DNA of 64,000 nucleotides, from NCBI RefSeq assembly GCF_008642315.1, contig NZ_CP029192.1, forward strand, positions 5,022,001-5,086,000, given 5' to 3'. The DNA comes from Streptomyces venezuelae (GTDB lineage: Bacteria; Actinomycetota; Actinomycetes; Streptomycetales; Streptomycetaceae). The notes under the pieces are model-generated. The model did no database searches, was not told the DNA's origin, and saw only the letters and a list, made by a program, of their open reading frames with translations. Below, one piece after another: positions 18,584 to 26,524 of the stretch (its first letter is position 1; every line of letters begins with the position of its first letter). Both the position numbers and the translations under genes were made by a program.

Positions 18584-19788
18584 GCACCGCTCGCAGCACC
18601 GTCCTCGAAACCGATGAGCATCAGGCCCTGCGCGCCGCGGTCGCCGCGCTCGGGCGCCGGTACGGCCGCGACTACCTGGCCAAGGTCGCAGGCAGCGGAG
18701 GTCACCCCGACGAACTGTGGGCGGACGCCGCCAAGCTCGGCTACCTGGGCGTGAACCTGCCCGAGGAGTACGGCGGAGGGGGCGGCGGCATCGCGGAACT
18801 CTCCATAGTCCTCGAGGAGTTGGGCGCGGCAGGCTGCCCGCTCCTCATGATGGTCGTCTCGCCCGCGATCTGCGGCACGGTCATCGCCCGCTTCGGCACC
18901 GAGGAGCAGAAGCGCACCTGGCTGCCGGGGCTCGCCGACGGCACCCGCACCATGGCGTTCGGGATCACCGAGCCCGACGCGGGCTCCAACTCGCACCGCA
19001 TCACCACCACCGCACGCCGCGACCCGGACTCCGGCGACTGGCTGCTCAACGGCCGCAAGGTCTTCATCTCCGGAGTCGACATCGCCGACGCGACGCTCAT
19101 CGTGGGCCGTACGTCCGACGCGCGGACCGGCAACCTCAAACCGTGCCTGTTCATCGTCCCGCGCGACGCCCCCGGCTTCGAGCGGCGACAGATCGACATG
19201 GAACTCCAGGCAGCGGAGAAGCAGTTCGAACTGACCCTCGACGACGTACGGCTCCCGGCGGACGCGCTCGTCGGTGGGGGCCCCTCCCACGCTTTCGGCA
19301 GTGGGGGAGAGGACGCGGGCCTGCTCCAGCTCTTCGCGGGCCTCAACCCCGAACGCATCATGACGGCCGCCTTCGCGCTCGGCATGGGGCGGTACGCGCT
19401 GTCCCGCGCCGTCGAGTACGCGAAGGAACGCAGCGTCTGGAAGTCCCCGATCGGCGCCCACCAAGCGATCGCGCACCCCCTCGCCCAGTCCCACGTGGAG
19501 ATCGAACTGGCCCGTCTGATGATGCAGAAGGCCGCCAGGCTCTACGACGAGGGCGACGACGTCGGCGCGGGCGAGGCGGCCAACATGGCGAAGCTCGCCG
19601 CCGCCGACGCGTGCGTGAAGGCCGTCGACCAGTCCGTGCACACGTTGGGCGGCAACGGCCTGACCAAGGAGTTCGGGCTCGCGTCGTTGATCGTCGCGTC
19701 CCGCGTGGCACGGATCGCCCCGGTGAGCCGGGAAATGATCCTGAACTACGTCTCGCACCAGACGCTGGGCCTGCCGAAGTCCTACTGA
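18580..19788 (+). CDS. Acyl-CoA dehydrogenase
   Basis: 402 residues with N-terminal, middle (FGITEPDAGSNSHRITTTA) and C-terminal FAD domains (RNPERIMTAAFALGMGRYAL-like segment near 255-275; VHTLGGNGLTKEFG). It catalyses alpha,beta-desaturation of an acyl-CoA with FAD and passes electrons to ETF. The region where many family members have YEGT(S/A), with the catalytic Glu, reads IAPVSREM, so the base must come from elsewhere, as in isovaleryl-CoA and long-chain types. A 14-residue Gly/Ser/His-rich insertion (GGGPSHAFGSGGED, about 228-241) lies after the middle domain. Start ATGA-coupled to the carboxylase. It would supply the unsaturated substrate for carboxylation. Confidence 0.9.
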   Translation: MSTARSTVLETDEHQALRAAVAALGRRYGRDYLAKVAGSGGHPDELWADAAKLGYLGVNLPEEYGGGGGGIAELSIVLEELGAAGCPLLMMVVSPAICGTVIARFGTEEQKRTWLPGLADGTRTMAFGITEPDAGSNSHRITTTARRDPDSGDWLLNGRKVFISGVDIADATLIVGRTSDARTGNLKPCLFIVPRDAPGFERRQIDMELQAAEKQFELTLDDVRLPADALVGGGPSHAFGSGGEDAGLLQLFAGLNPERIMTAAFALGMGRYALSRAVEYAKERSVWKSPIGAHQAIAHPLAQSHVEIELARLMMQKAARLYDEGDDVGAGEAANMAKLAAADACVKAVDQSVHTLGGNGLTKEFGLASLIVASRVARIAPVSREMILNYVSHQTLGLPKSY

Positions 19789-19812
19789 AGTCACAGCAAG
19801 GAGCCCTGACCC

Positions 19813-20547
19813 GTGAGTCTCACCGTCTCTTCCCCGGCCCGCGGCATCACGACCGTCACCTTGGACGCGCCCGAGCGCCGGAACGCGCTCTCGGCGGACC
19901 TGGTGAAGGCCCTCGCCGAGGCACTGGCAGACCTCGGCGAGGACGGCGAGACACGCGCCGTCCTCCTCACCCACACGGGGGCGACGTTCTGCTCCGGCGC
20001 CGACCTGAAGGCACCGCCGGACCCGGCGGTGTTCGTCGCGTTGCTCCGGCAGCTGGTGGCGCTGCCCAAGCCGGTGATCGCACGGGTCGACGGCCACGTG
20101 CGTGCGGGCGGGCTCGGACTGCTCGGCGCGTGCGACCTGGCGGCGGCGGGACCGGCGTCGTCCTTCGCGTTCACGGAGGTGCACATAGGAGTGGCCCCGG
20201 CCGTCATCTCCCTCCCGCTCCTCCCCCGCCTCGACCCGAGCGCGGCCGCCCGCTACTACCTCACCGGCGAACGCTTCGACGCGGCGGAAGCGGCCCGCAT
20301 CGGCCTGGTCACGGTCGCGGGCCCGGACGTGGACGCCACGGTCGAACCCCTGCTGGAAGGCCTCCGCCGGGCGGCGCCGGGAGCCCTGGCCGAGACGAAG
20401 AAGCTGCTCACGGCTAAGGTGCTCGACGCATTCGACGACCAAACGGACGCCCTCACGGCCCTGTCCGCGCGGCTCTTCGGCTCCGCCGAGGCGCGCGAGG
20501 GAATGACGGCGTTCCTCGAACGACGGGAGCGCCCATGGGTGCTGTGA
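19813..20547 (+). CDS. Enoyl-CoA hydratase/isomerase
   Basis: GTG start with AAGGAG nine bases upstream; 244 residues of crotonase fold. The oxyanion-hole segments are visible (CSGADLKAPPDP; DGHVRAGGLGLLGACDLA) as is the C-terminal helix region. At the second catalytic position the sequence reads HIGVAPAVISLPLLP, which lacks the paired Glu of classical hydratases, so it may be an isohexenylglutaconyl-/methylglutaconyl-type hydratase or another crotonase reaction. It follows the carboxylase and dehydrogenase in the order of a leucine- or terpenoid-type pathway: desaturate, carboxylate, hydrate. Confidence 0.88.
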   Translation: MSLTVSSPARGITTVTLDAPERRNALSADLVKALAEALADLGEDGETRAVLLTHTGATFCSGADLKAPPDPAVFVALLRQLVALPKPVIARVDGHVRAGGLGLLGACDLAAAGPASSFAFTEVHIGVAPAVISLPLLPRLDPSAAARYYLTGERFDAAEAARIGLVTVAGPDVDATVEPLLEGLRRAAPGALAETKKLLTAKVLDAFDDQTDALTALSARLFGSAEAREGMTAFLERRERPWVL

Positions 20548-21128
20548 CCGCCGCCGACCGGGCACCCAAGCAGGACCGCAGCCGCGCGACCCGGCAGAAA
20601 CTCCTGGAGGCCGCGGTGTCCTGCCTCGCCGAACACGGCTGGGCGGGCTCCACGGTCTCGGTGGTCGCCGAGCGGGCGGGCGTCTCGCGGGGGGCGGCGC
20701 AGCACCACTTCCCGACGCGGGAGGACCTGTTCACGGCGGCCGTGGAGTACGTCGCCGAGCAGCGCTCCACGGCGCTGCGCGCCCTGCCCGCGCAGGACAG
20801 GGCCTCCGTGGTCGCGGCCCTCGTCGACCTCTACACCGGCCCGCTGTTCCGCGCGGCACTCCACCTGTGGGTGGCCGCGTCGAACGAGCCCGCGCTGGGT
20901 TCGCGGGTGACGGAACTGGAGTCCCGCGTGGGCCGCGAGACGCACCGCATCGCGGTGGAACTCCTCGACGCGGACGAGTCCCGCCCCGGCGTCCGCGAGA
21001 CCATCCAGGGACTCCTGGACATGGCGCGCGGCCTGGGCCTCGCGAACCTCCTGACGGACGACGGGGCGCGGCGGGAGCGGGTGGTGGCGCAGTGGACGGT
21101 GCTGGTGGAGTCGTCGCTGCGGGCCTGA
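20535..21128 (+). CDS. TetR-family regulator, last gene of the carboxylase operon
   Basis: 197 residues. The N-terminal HTH is clear (RATRQKLLEAAVSCLAEHGW, STVSVVAERAGVSRGAAQHH), and the C-terminal ligand-binding helices are unassigned. It overlaps the hydratase by 13 nt from ATG 20535; GTG 20544 would make a GTGA overlap instead. Being the final gene of the operon, it is likely an autoregulating repressor responsive to an acyl-CoA of the pathway. The palindrome at 12195-12208 is its most plausible site. Confidence 0.88.
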   Translation: MGAVTAADRAPKQDRSRATRQKLLEAAVSCLAEHGWAGSTVSVVAERAGVSRGAAQHHFPTREDLFTAAVEYVAEQRSTALRALPAQDRASVVAALVDLYTGPLFRAALHLWVAASNEPALGSRVTELESRVGRETHRIAVELLDADESRPGVRETIQGLLDMARGLGLANLLTDDGARRERVVAQWTVLVESSLRA

Positions 21129-21131
21129 GCC

Positions 21132-21304
21132 TTCCCCGACCCCGCCCCTTCCCGAAACCAAGGGGCTCCGCCCCCTGGACCCCCGCACATCGCCCTCCGG
21201 GCTCGTCCTCAAACGCCGGACGGGCTGATGTCCAGCCCCTCCGGCGTTTGAGGAGCGGGGTCTGGGGCGGAGCCCCAGTTCCGGGAAGGGGCGGGGTCGG
21301 GGAG
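21132..21304. terminator. Long imperfect hairpin between convergent genes (bidirectional terminator, dispersed repeat)
   Basis: The left end CCCCGACCCCGCCCCTTCCC (from 21134) is complementary to GGGAAGGGGCGGGGTCGGGG (to about 21302). Inside are a second pair (GGGGCTCCGCCCC with GGGGCGGAGCCCC) and a third pair (TCCTCAAACGCCGGA with TCCGGCGTTTGAGGA). The whole space between the TetR and citrate synthase genes is therefore one nested stem. A shortened relative of the core lies at 23454-23476. Confidence 0.75.
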
Positions 21305-21325
21305 AAAACCGCCGGAGGCCCGACC

Positions 21326-22426
21326 TCAGCCCGCGATGTCCCCGTAACCGTCGATCTCGCGCGGGTTCCGCGACCCGGGCCCGATGTACCGCGCGGAGGG
21401 CCGAACAAGCCGCCCCGTCCGCTTCTGCTCAAGAATGTGCGCCGACCACCCCGCGGTCCGCGCACACGTGAACATCGACGTGAACATGTGCGCCGGCACC
21501 TCCGCGAAGTCCAGCACGATCGCCGCCCAGAACTCCACGTTCGTGGCGAGGACACGGTCGGGCCTGCGGGCGTGCAACTCGTCGAGGGCCGCCTTCTCCA
21601 GCGCCTCGGCGACCTCGAACCGCGGCGCCCCCAACTCCCGCGCCGTGCGCCGCAGCACCCGCGCCCGCGGGTCCTCGGCCCGGTACACCCGGTGCCCGAA
21701 GCCCATCAGCCGCTCGCCCTTGTCCAGCGCCTGCTTCACGTACGCCACCGCGTCCCCCGTGCGCTCGATCTCCTCGATCATGCCGAGGACCCGGGAGGGC
21801 GCGCCGCCGTGCAGCGGCCCGGACATCGCGCCGACCGCCCCGCTGAGTGCCGCCGCCACGTCCGCGCCGGTGGAGGCGATGACGCGGGCGGTGAACGTGG
21901 ACGCGTTCATGCCGTGTTCGGCGGCCGACGTCCAGTACGCGTCGACGGCCTGGACGTGCTTGGGGTCCGGCTCGCCGCGCCACCGCTTCATGAACCGCTC
22001 GACGACCGTCTCCGCCTTGTCGATCTCCCGCTGCGGGACCATCGGCAGGCCCTGCCCGCGGGCCGACTGGGCCACGTACGAGAGCGCCATGACGGCGGCC
22101 CGCGCCAGGTCCTCGCGGGCGCGCTCCTCGCTGATGTCGAGCAGCGGCCGCAGGCCCCAGACGGGCGCGAGCATGGCGAGCGCGGACTGCACGTCGACGC
22201 GGATGTCACCGGAGTGCACGGGGATCGGGAAGGGTTCGGCGGGCGGCAGCCCGGGGTTGAACGCGCCGTCGACGAGCAGGCCCCACACGTTCCCGAAGGA
22301 GACGTGGCCGACCAGGTCCTCGATGTCGACGCCCCGGTAGCGGAGCGCGCCGCCTTCCTTGTCCGGTTCGGCGATCTCCGTCTCGAACGCGACGACTCCT
22401 TCAAGGCCAGGTACGAAGTCGGACAT
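21326..22426 (-). CDS. Citrate synthase (second, actinobacterial type)
   Basis: 366 residues, ATG start. Catalytic residues are readable: His in SAAEHGMNASTF, His in LMGFGHRVYRAEDPRA and Asp in EFWAAIVLDFAEVP. It condenses oxaloacetate with acetyl-CoA to citrate in the cytoplasm. The length and sequence match the short citrate synthase 2 group of Streptomyces, which also includes methylcitrate synthase-like members, so propionyl-CoA use cannot be excluded. It is divergent from pdxH, with 334 bp between. In S. coelicolor the same pair is adjacent, as far as I recall. Confidence 0.9.
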   Translation of the reverse strand: MSDFVPGLEGVVAFETEIAEPDKEGGALRYRGVDIEDLVGHVSFGNVWGLLVDGAFNPGLPPAEPFPIPVHSGDIRVDVQSALAMLAPVWGLRPLLDISEERAREDLARAAVMALSYVAQSARGQGLPMVPQREIDKAETVVERFMKRWRGEPDPKHVQAVDAYWTSAAEHGMNASTFTARVIASTGADVAAALSGAVGAMSGPLHGGAPSRVLGMIEEIERTGDAVAYVKQALDKGERLMGFGHRVYRAEDPRARVLRRTARELGAPRFEVAEALEKAALDELHARRPDRVLATNVEFWAAIVLDFAEVPAHMFTSMFTCARTAGWSAHILEQKRTGRLVRPSARYIGPGSRNPREIDGYGDIAG

Positions 22427-22750
22427 CAGGCGGCTCCTCGTGATGAGTTCGACATGATGGTGGCGAGAGATGGGTTGCGATCAGCTCATGACCATGTGTC
22501 AAAAGTGGGCGGTTCCGGCCCGGTTCCACGGTCGTGTCCGCCGATGTGCGGCGAATCCGGCGACTCGCGGTCCGGAACGGTCTTCCCGGTATGCCCCGTG
22601 AGGCTGGTGGTCACCCAACCGATGCGGCAGCAGGACGATATCTGTTGGTGCCACCTTTGGCGATGGAATGCGGCACTCAGTGCCACATGTCACCTCTCCG
22701 TGAACCGGTGTGCCCCTTCGGGCAACCCGGCGGCCACGGCAAATACGGCA
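22427..22750. other. Intergenic region between citrate synthase and pdxH
   Basis: About 330 bp of divergent promoter region, a little less GC-rich than its neighbours (for example ACGATATCTGTTGG at about 22635). I see no convincing -35/-10 pair, known operator or small gene. It ends in the tandem duplication at 22751-22780. Confidence 0.5.
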
Positions 22751-22780
22751 AGATGACCGCGTGACAGATGACCGCGTGAC
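22751..22780 (+). repeat. Perfect 15-bp tandem duplication at the pdxH start
   Basis: AGATGACCGCGTGAC occurs twice in succession (22751-22765, 22766-22780). Each copy contains a GTG in the pdxH frame (22761 and 22776), giving two equivalent start codons five codons apart. Confidence 0.9.
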
Positions 22781-23450
22781 CGAGTCCAGTGCCCCCGTCC
22801 CGGAACCGGCCGACATGCGGGAGCAGTACGCCACCGGCGGGCTCTCCGAGACCGAGCTGCCCGCCGCGCCCATGGACCAGTTCGCGCTCTGGTTCAAGGA
22901 GGCGGCGCGCGACGGGGACGCCGTGCACGAGCCGAACGCCATGGTCGTCTCCACGGCCGACGCGGCGGGCCGGTCCAGCTCCCGCACGGTCCTGCTCAAG
23001 GGCTTCGACGAGCGGGGCTTCGTCTTCTTCACCAACTACGAGTCCCGCAAGGCCCGCGAGCTCGACGCGAACCCGTACGTCTCGCTGCTCTTCCCGTGGC
23101 ACGCGGTGGCCCGTCAGGTGATCGTCTCGGGCGCGGCGGAGCGCGTCGCCCGCGAGGAGACGGTGGCCTACTTCCGCACCCGCCCGCACGGCTCCCAGCT
23201 CGGCGCCTGGGCCAGCGCCCAGTCCTCGGTGCTCGCCTCACGCATCGAACTCGACCGTGCCTACGCCGACCTCGCGTCGCGCTACCCCGAGGGCGAACAG
23301 GTCCCGGTGCCCCCGCACTGGGGCGGCTACCGCGTCCGCCCCCGGGCGGTGGAGTTCTGGCAGGGCAGAGCGGACCGCCTGCACGACCGCCTGCGATACG
23401 TGTGGGACGAGGGCGACCGGTCCTGGCGGGTGGAACGCCTGAGCCCATGA
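22761..23450 (+). CDS. pdxH: Pyridoxamine 5'-phosphate oxidase
   Basis: 229 residues from GTG 22761 (or 224 from GTG 22776, created by a 15-bp duplication). The FMN-binding split-barrel is complete: [54 protein letters not shown], and the C-terminal [20 protein letters not shown] with WRVERLSP. It oxidises pyridoxamine or pyridoxine 5'-phosphate to PLP in the last step of vitamin B6 synthesis or salvage. No clear ribosome-binding site is seen before either GTG. Confidence 0.95.
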   Translation: MTDDRVTESSAPVPEPADMREQYATGGLSETELPAAPMDQFALWFKEAARDGDAVHEPNAMVVSTADAAGRSSSRTVLLKGFDERGFVFFTNYESRKARELDANPYVSLLFPWHAVARQVIVSGAAERVAREETVAYFRTRPHGSQLGAWASAQSSVLASRIELDRAYADLASRYPEGEQVPVPPHWGGYRVRPRAVEFWQGRADRLHDRLRYVWDEGDRSWRVERLSP

Positions 23451-23453
23451 CAG

Positions 23454-23476
23454 CCCGTCCGGCGATTGAGGACGGG
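23454..23476. terminator. Hairpin between pdxH and the hydrolase
   Basis: CCCGTCC (23454-23460), nine-base loop, GGACGGG (23470-23476), located between two convergent stops. It shares the GTCCGGCG...TTGAGGA core with the longer hairpin at 21132-21304. Confidence 0.65.
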
Positions 23477-23524
23477 TGGGCCGAAGGCCACGATCAGACG
23501 GCGCCCCACGCACAGGGCAACGAC

Positions 23525-24388
23525 TCACCGCGATAGGACCCCGTCCAGAAACGGTTCGACGGCGGCCCGCCACGCCTCCGGCTGGTCGTAGTGCACGAGG
23601 TGTCCCGCGTCGGCCACCTCCGCGTACTCCCCGCGGGGCAGCACGCGCACCATCTCCTGGGACTCCGCCCGGCCGAGCTCGCCGTCCTGGCCGCGCACGA
23701 CGAGCGCCGGGCAGCGGACCTGGATCAGCTCCTCCCAGTGCGCGTCGTGCACCCACGTCTCGCGGGAGCTGAGCATCTGGGCGCGGTCGAAGACGGGCCG
23801 CCAGCCGTCGGAGCCCTCCGACATCACCTCGGCGAAGAACTCCCCGCGCGCGGGGTTGGGCCGCTCCACCCAGGGGTCGTCCTCGCCGAACCACTTGCGC
23901 ACGTCGGCGAGCGTCGCGAACGGGACGGGCCAGGACTTGAACCAGTCCTCCCACTCCCGCTGGGAGGCGGCCCCGAGCGCGGAGGCCCGCATGTCGCAGA
24001 TGATGAGGCCCCGGACGAGGTCCGGGCGGCGCGCGGCGAGCTGCCAGGCGGTCAGGGCGCCCATGGAGTGGCCGATGAGGACGGCGGGCGCGAGGTCGAG
24101 CTGGACGAGGGCGGCTTCCGCGTCGTCCACGTAGGCATCGCGGGTGTAGGGGCCGTCGGTGGGCTTCTCGCTCCTGCCGTGGCCCCGCTGGTCGAGGGCG
24201 ACCGCGCGGTGCCGCTCGGCGAGCCAGCGGGCCGTGCCCGTCCAGTGGGAGGCGCGGCCCATCAGACCGTGCAGTAACAGCACCCCTCCGGGTGCCGCGT
24301 CGGCCTCCCTGAGTTTGGGAGGGTCGGCGTACTCCCATGCGGCGAGGCGTACGCCACCCGCGCCCGTCACGTCGATGCGCCGCACCAT
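23525..24388 (-). CDS. Alpha/beta-fold hydrolase
   Basis: 287 residues from ATG 24388 (a GTG four codons upstream at 24400 is possible). The oxyanion HG motif (LLLHGLMGRASHWTG), nucleophile elbow GHSMGA (Ser near residue 103), acid region (VRGQDGELG) and C-terminal catalytic His (VADAGHLVHYD) complete the triad. The cap domain is Trp-rich (WEDWFKSWPVP). The substrate cannot be read; esters, lactones or ring-cleavage products are typical for this group. It stands alone between two hairpin-containing spacers. Confidence 0.85.
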   Translation of the reverse strand: MVRRIDVTGAGGVRLAAWEYADPPKLREADAAPGGVLLLHGLMGRASHWTGTARWLAERHRAVALDQRGHGRSEKPTDGPYTRDAYVDDAEAALVQLDLAPAVLIGHSMGALTAWQLAARRPDLVRGLIICDMRASALGAASQREWEDWFKSWPVPFATLADVRKWFGEDDPWVERPNPARGEFFAEVMSEGSDGWRPVFDRAQMLSSRETWVHDAHWEELIQVRCPALVVRGQDGELGRAESQEMVRVLPRGEYAEVADAGHLVHYDQPEAWRAAVEPFLDGVLSR

Positions 24389-24884
24389 GATTCCTGGCAC
24401 CCCCCTTGGTTCCGCCCGGGTTTCACGCCTGGTACTGCTTCACACCCCCGCACGCTATCGAACCTGCTTTCGAAAGCGGCCGGTTCGTCGATAACACCCC
24501 TCGTTCGGGTGACCACACTCAAGGATTGACCGTCGTGGCCGAGGGGAGATCTTCAACGGGAGGCGGGCCGCTCGGGGAAACCGGCCCGTGGGGAATGACC
24601 CTGGGAGCTCGGGGCTCCGGGTCAGCACAGGGGAGGACAGGCCCCGGCGCTCTCGAGCGCCGGGGCCCTCGCCTTGTTCGCGCTCACCAGACGGGCACAT
24701 CCTCCAGCCCCTTCCGAGCCCTCAGGTCATATGCCTCTCGCGACAGCCTGGCACGCGAAACGCTCGGCCGCTGCGATTCCGCACACTGAATCTTCGATTC
24801 CGCAAGATCTGGCGCGGCTCACGGAGCCTTGTCAACTACCCCTGGGGCAACGGCAGTTGACCGGCTCCTCAGCTGACCGGCTCC
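24389..24884. other. 496-bp spacer with consecutive hairpins and a palindrome
   Basis: Holds a perfect 12-bp palindrome GCTTTCGAAAGC (24466-24477), about 78 bp upstream of the hydrolase start, and three consecutive strong stems at 24564-24588, 24597-24623 and 24640-24667. No coding frame looks genuine. It could be the dmdR1 terminator region plus the hydrolase promoter, or a small RNA. Confidence 0.5.
24564..24667. ncRNA. Candidate structured RNA / terminator cluster
   Basis: Stem 1 CGGGCCG/CGGCCCG (loop 11), stem 2 GACCC-GGAGC/GCTCC-GGGTC (24597-24623), stem 3 with 12 perfect pairs GGCCCCGGCGCT/AGCGCCGGGGCC and a CTCG loop, followed on the plus strand by CTCGCCTTGTT. Three stems in 104 bp suggest either a terminator array or a small RNA; the strand is not determined. 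Confidence 0.3.
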
Positions 24885-25577
24885 TCAGCGCTTGGCGACG
24901 AACACGTGCGACGCGGTCTCCGCGGTGAGCTCGGCGGCCTCGCCGCTGCTCCCCACCAGGACACCGCCCGCGGACTCCGTCACGCTCACCACGGAACCCG
25001 GCTGCACGCCGGCCCGCCGCAGCGTGTACATCAGCTGGGCGTCCGTCTGGATCGGCTCGCCGATGCGGCGCACCACGACCGTCTTGCCCTCGGCGCCCGG
25101 GTCGAGCTCCGACAGGGAGACCATGCCCTCGTCCAGGAACGGGTCCGCGCCGTCCTTCTCGCCCAGCTCCTCAAGGCCCGGGATCGGGTTGCCGTACGGA
25201 GACTCGGTGGGGTGGCGCAGGAGCTCCAGGACGCGGCGCTCCACGGCCTCGCTCATCACATGCTCCCAGCGGCAGGCCTCGGCGTGCACCTGCTCCCATT
25301 CGAGCCCGATCACGTCGACGAGCAGGCACTCCGCCAGGCGGTGCTTGCGCATCACGCGCGTGGCGAGCCGGCGGCCCTCCTCGGTGAGCTCCAGGTGGCG
25401 GTCGCTCGCGACGGCCACCAGGCCGTCACGCTCCATGCGCGCCACGGTCTGGCTCACGGTCGGTCCGCTCTGGTCCAGCCGCTCCGCGATCCGGGCGCGC
25501 ATGGGGACCACACCTTCCTCCTCCAGCTCGAGGATGGTGCGCAAATACATCTCAGTGGTGTCAATCAGCCCCGACAT
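24885..25577 (-). CDS. dmdR1: DtxR/IdeR-family iron-dependent repressor
   Basis: 230 residues; ATG with GAGGGG five bases upstream. The N-terminal winged HTH is diagnostic (DTTEMYLRTILELEEEGVVP, LDQSGPTVSQTVARMERDGL). The metal-binding dimerisation domain follows (RHRLAECLLVDVIGLEW, HAEACRWEHVMSEAVERR), then a C-terminal SH3/FeoA-like domain (about 150-228). With Fe(II) it represses siderophore and iron-uptake genes through iron boxes. The neighbour SIS gene and a DasR-type site between them match the S. coelicolor dmdR1 locus (SCO4394) as I remember it, supporting the symbol. Confidence 0.93.
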   Translation of the reverse strand: MSGLIDTTEMYLRTILELEEEGVVPMRARIAERLDQSGPTVSQTVARMERDGLVAVASDRHLELTEEGRRLATRVMRKHRLAECLLVDVIGLEWEQVHAEACRWEHVMSEAVERRVLELLRHPTESPYGNPIPGLEELGEKDGADPFLDEGMVSLSELDPGAEGKTVVVRRIGEPIQTDAQLMYTLRRAGVQPGSVVSVTESAGGVLVGSSGEAAELTAETASHVFVAKR

Positions 25578-25626
25578 GGGTGCCCCTCAGAATTCGCTCG
25601 TGCGCTGGCCCTGCCCTCAATTCTGA
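24892..25626 (+). other. Open frame fully antiparallel to dmdR1 (adm-like)
   Basis: A 244-codon Ser/Arg-rich open frame covers dmdR1 on the opposite strand. In S. coelicolor a protein gene, adm, has been reported antiparallel to dmdR1. GC-rich DNA readily gives such frames, and the composition (Ser, Arg, Thr) is typical of artefacts, so it is listed only because of that precedent. Confidence 0.2.
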
Positions 25627-25690
25627 CGCATACCACTGACAACCGTGCCGCGCCGGTGGAATTCCCGCCCAGTACCGGCCTGTGGCGGTG

Positions 25691-25720
25691 TTGACAGGGC
25701 ACTGGTCCAGACCGCAACGT
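25691..25720 (+). promoter_or_regulatory. Probable promoter of the SIS gene (leaderless)
   Basis: TTGACA at 25691-25696 is a full -35 consensus; CAACGT (25715-25720), 18 bp on, is a weak -10. Transcription would start at about 25728, the ATG itself, and no ribosome-binding site precedes any start, so a leaderless mRNA is likely. Confidence 0.5.
25701..25716. promoter_or_regulatory. DasR-responsive element (dre) between dmdR1 and the SIS gene
   Basis: ACTGGTCCAGACCGCA closely matches the palindromic dre consensus ACTGGTCTAGACCAST and lies between the -35 and -10 of the SIS promoter. DasR is the GntR-type GlcNAc-responsive global regulator of Streptomyces, and regulation of dmdR1 by DasR has been reported in S. 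coelicolor. Confidence 0.7.
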
Positions 25721-25727
25721 GATGCGA

Positions 25728-26519
25728 ATGAGCTCGAAGAGCGGGAGCAGCGAGAGCAGTGTGAGCGGCGAGAGCAAGACGGCGGGCCGGTATTTCGACG
25801 CCGCCATCGGGCTGCTCCAGAAGGTGCGCGACGAGGAGTCCGGCAGCGTGGCCGCCGCGGGCACCCTGCTCGCCGACGCCGTCGAGTCCGGCGGCCGGCT
25901 CTTCGCCTTCGGCGCCGGGCACTCCTCGCTGGCCGCCCAGGACGTCGTCTACCGCGCGGGCGGCCTCGGCCTCATCAACCTCCTCGCCGTGCCCGGAGTG
26001 GTCGGCGTGGACGTGATGCCTGCCACGCTGGGCTCCGCCCTGGAACGGGTCCCCGGGCTCGCGGGCGCGGTCCTCGACTCCTCGCCGGCCCGCCCCGGCG
26101 ACGTCCTCGTGATCATCTCGCTCTCCGGGCGGAACTCGCTGCCCGTCGAGATGGCCATGAACGCCCGCGCCCTCGGCCTGAAGGTCATCGGCGTGACATC
26201 GGTGGCGTACGCGACGGAGACCCGCTCCCGGCACGTCTCCGGCACCTTCCTGAAGGACCACTGCGACGTGATCATCGACTCCAAGGTGAGTGTCGGCGAC
26301 GCGGAGCTCTCCCTCGACGGGGTCGACGCCCCGTTCGGGCCCGCGTCGAGCGTCGTCACCAACGCGCTGATGCAGGCCATGACGGCCGCGGCGATCGAGA
26401 AGCTCGCCGAGCGCGGCATCCAGCCGCCCGTGCTGCGCTCCGGGAACGTGGACGGCGGACACGACTGGAACGGCCGGGTCTTCCAGGAGTACGGGGACCG
26501 CATCTTCTACCGGCACTGA
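25728..26519 (+). CDS. SIS-domain sugar-phosphate isomerase-like protein
   Basis: 263 residues from ATG 25728; GTG 25719 and ATG 25722 are also in frame. One SIS domain is visible (GGRLFAFGAGHSSLAAQDVV, PGDVLVIISLSGRNSLPVEM, AMNARALGLKVIGVTS), with a C-terminal HDWNGRVFQEYGDRIFY. SIS domains bind phosphosugars and include GlcNAc-6-P/GlcN-6-P isomerases and etherases. A dre site in its promoter fits a role in aminosugar metabolism. It belongs to the UPF0309-like group, whose exact reaction is unknown. Divergent from dmdR1. Confidence 0.88.
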   Translation: MSSKSGSSESSVSGESKTAGRYFDAAIGLLQKVRDEESGSVAAAGTLLADAVESGGRLFAFGAGHSSLAAQDVVYRAGGLGLINLLAVPGVVGVDVMPATLGSALERVPGLAGAVLDSSPARPGDVLVIISLSGRNSLPVEMAMNARALGLKVIGVTSVAYATETRSRHVSGTFLKDHCDVIIDSKVSVGDAELSLDGVDAPFGPASSVVTNALMQAMTAAAIEKLAERGIQPPVLRSGNVDGGHDWNGRVFQEYGDRIFYRH

Positions 26520-26524
26520 GTGCC

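Noticed and set aside
20256..21212. Minus-strand frames opposite the TetR and hydratase genes
   Set aside because: Antisense to genes with clear HTH and crotonase motifs; no independent signals.
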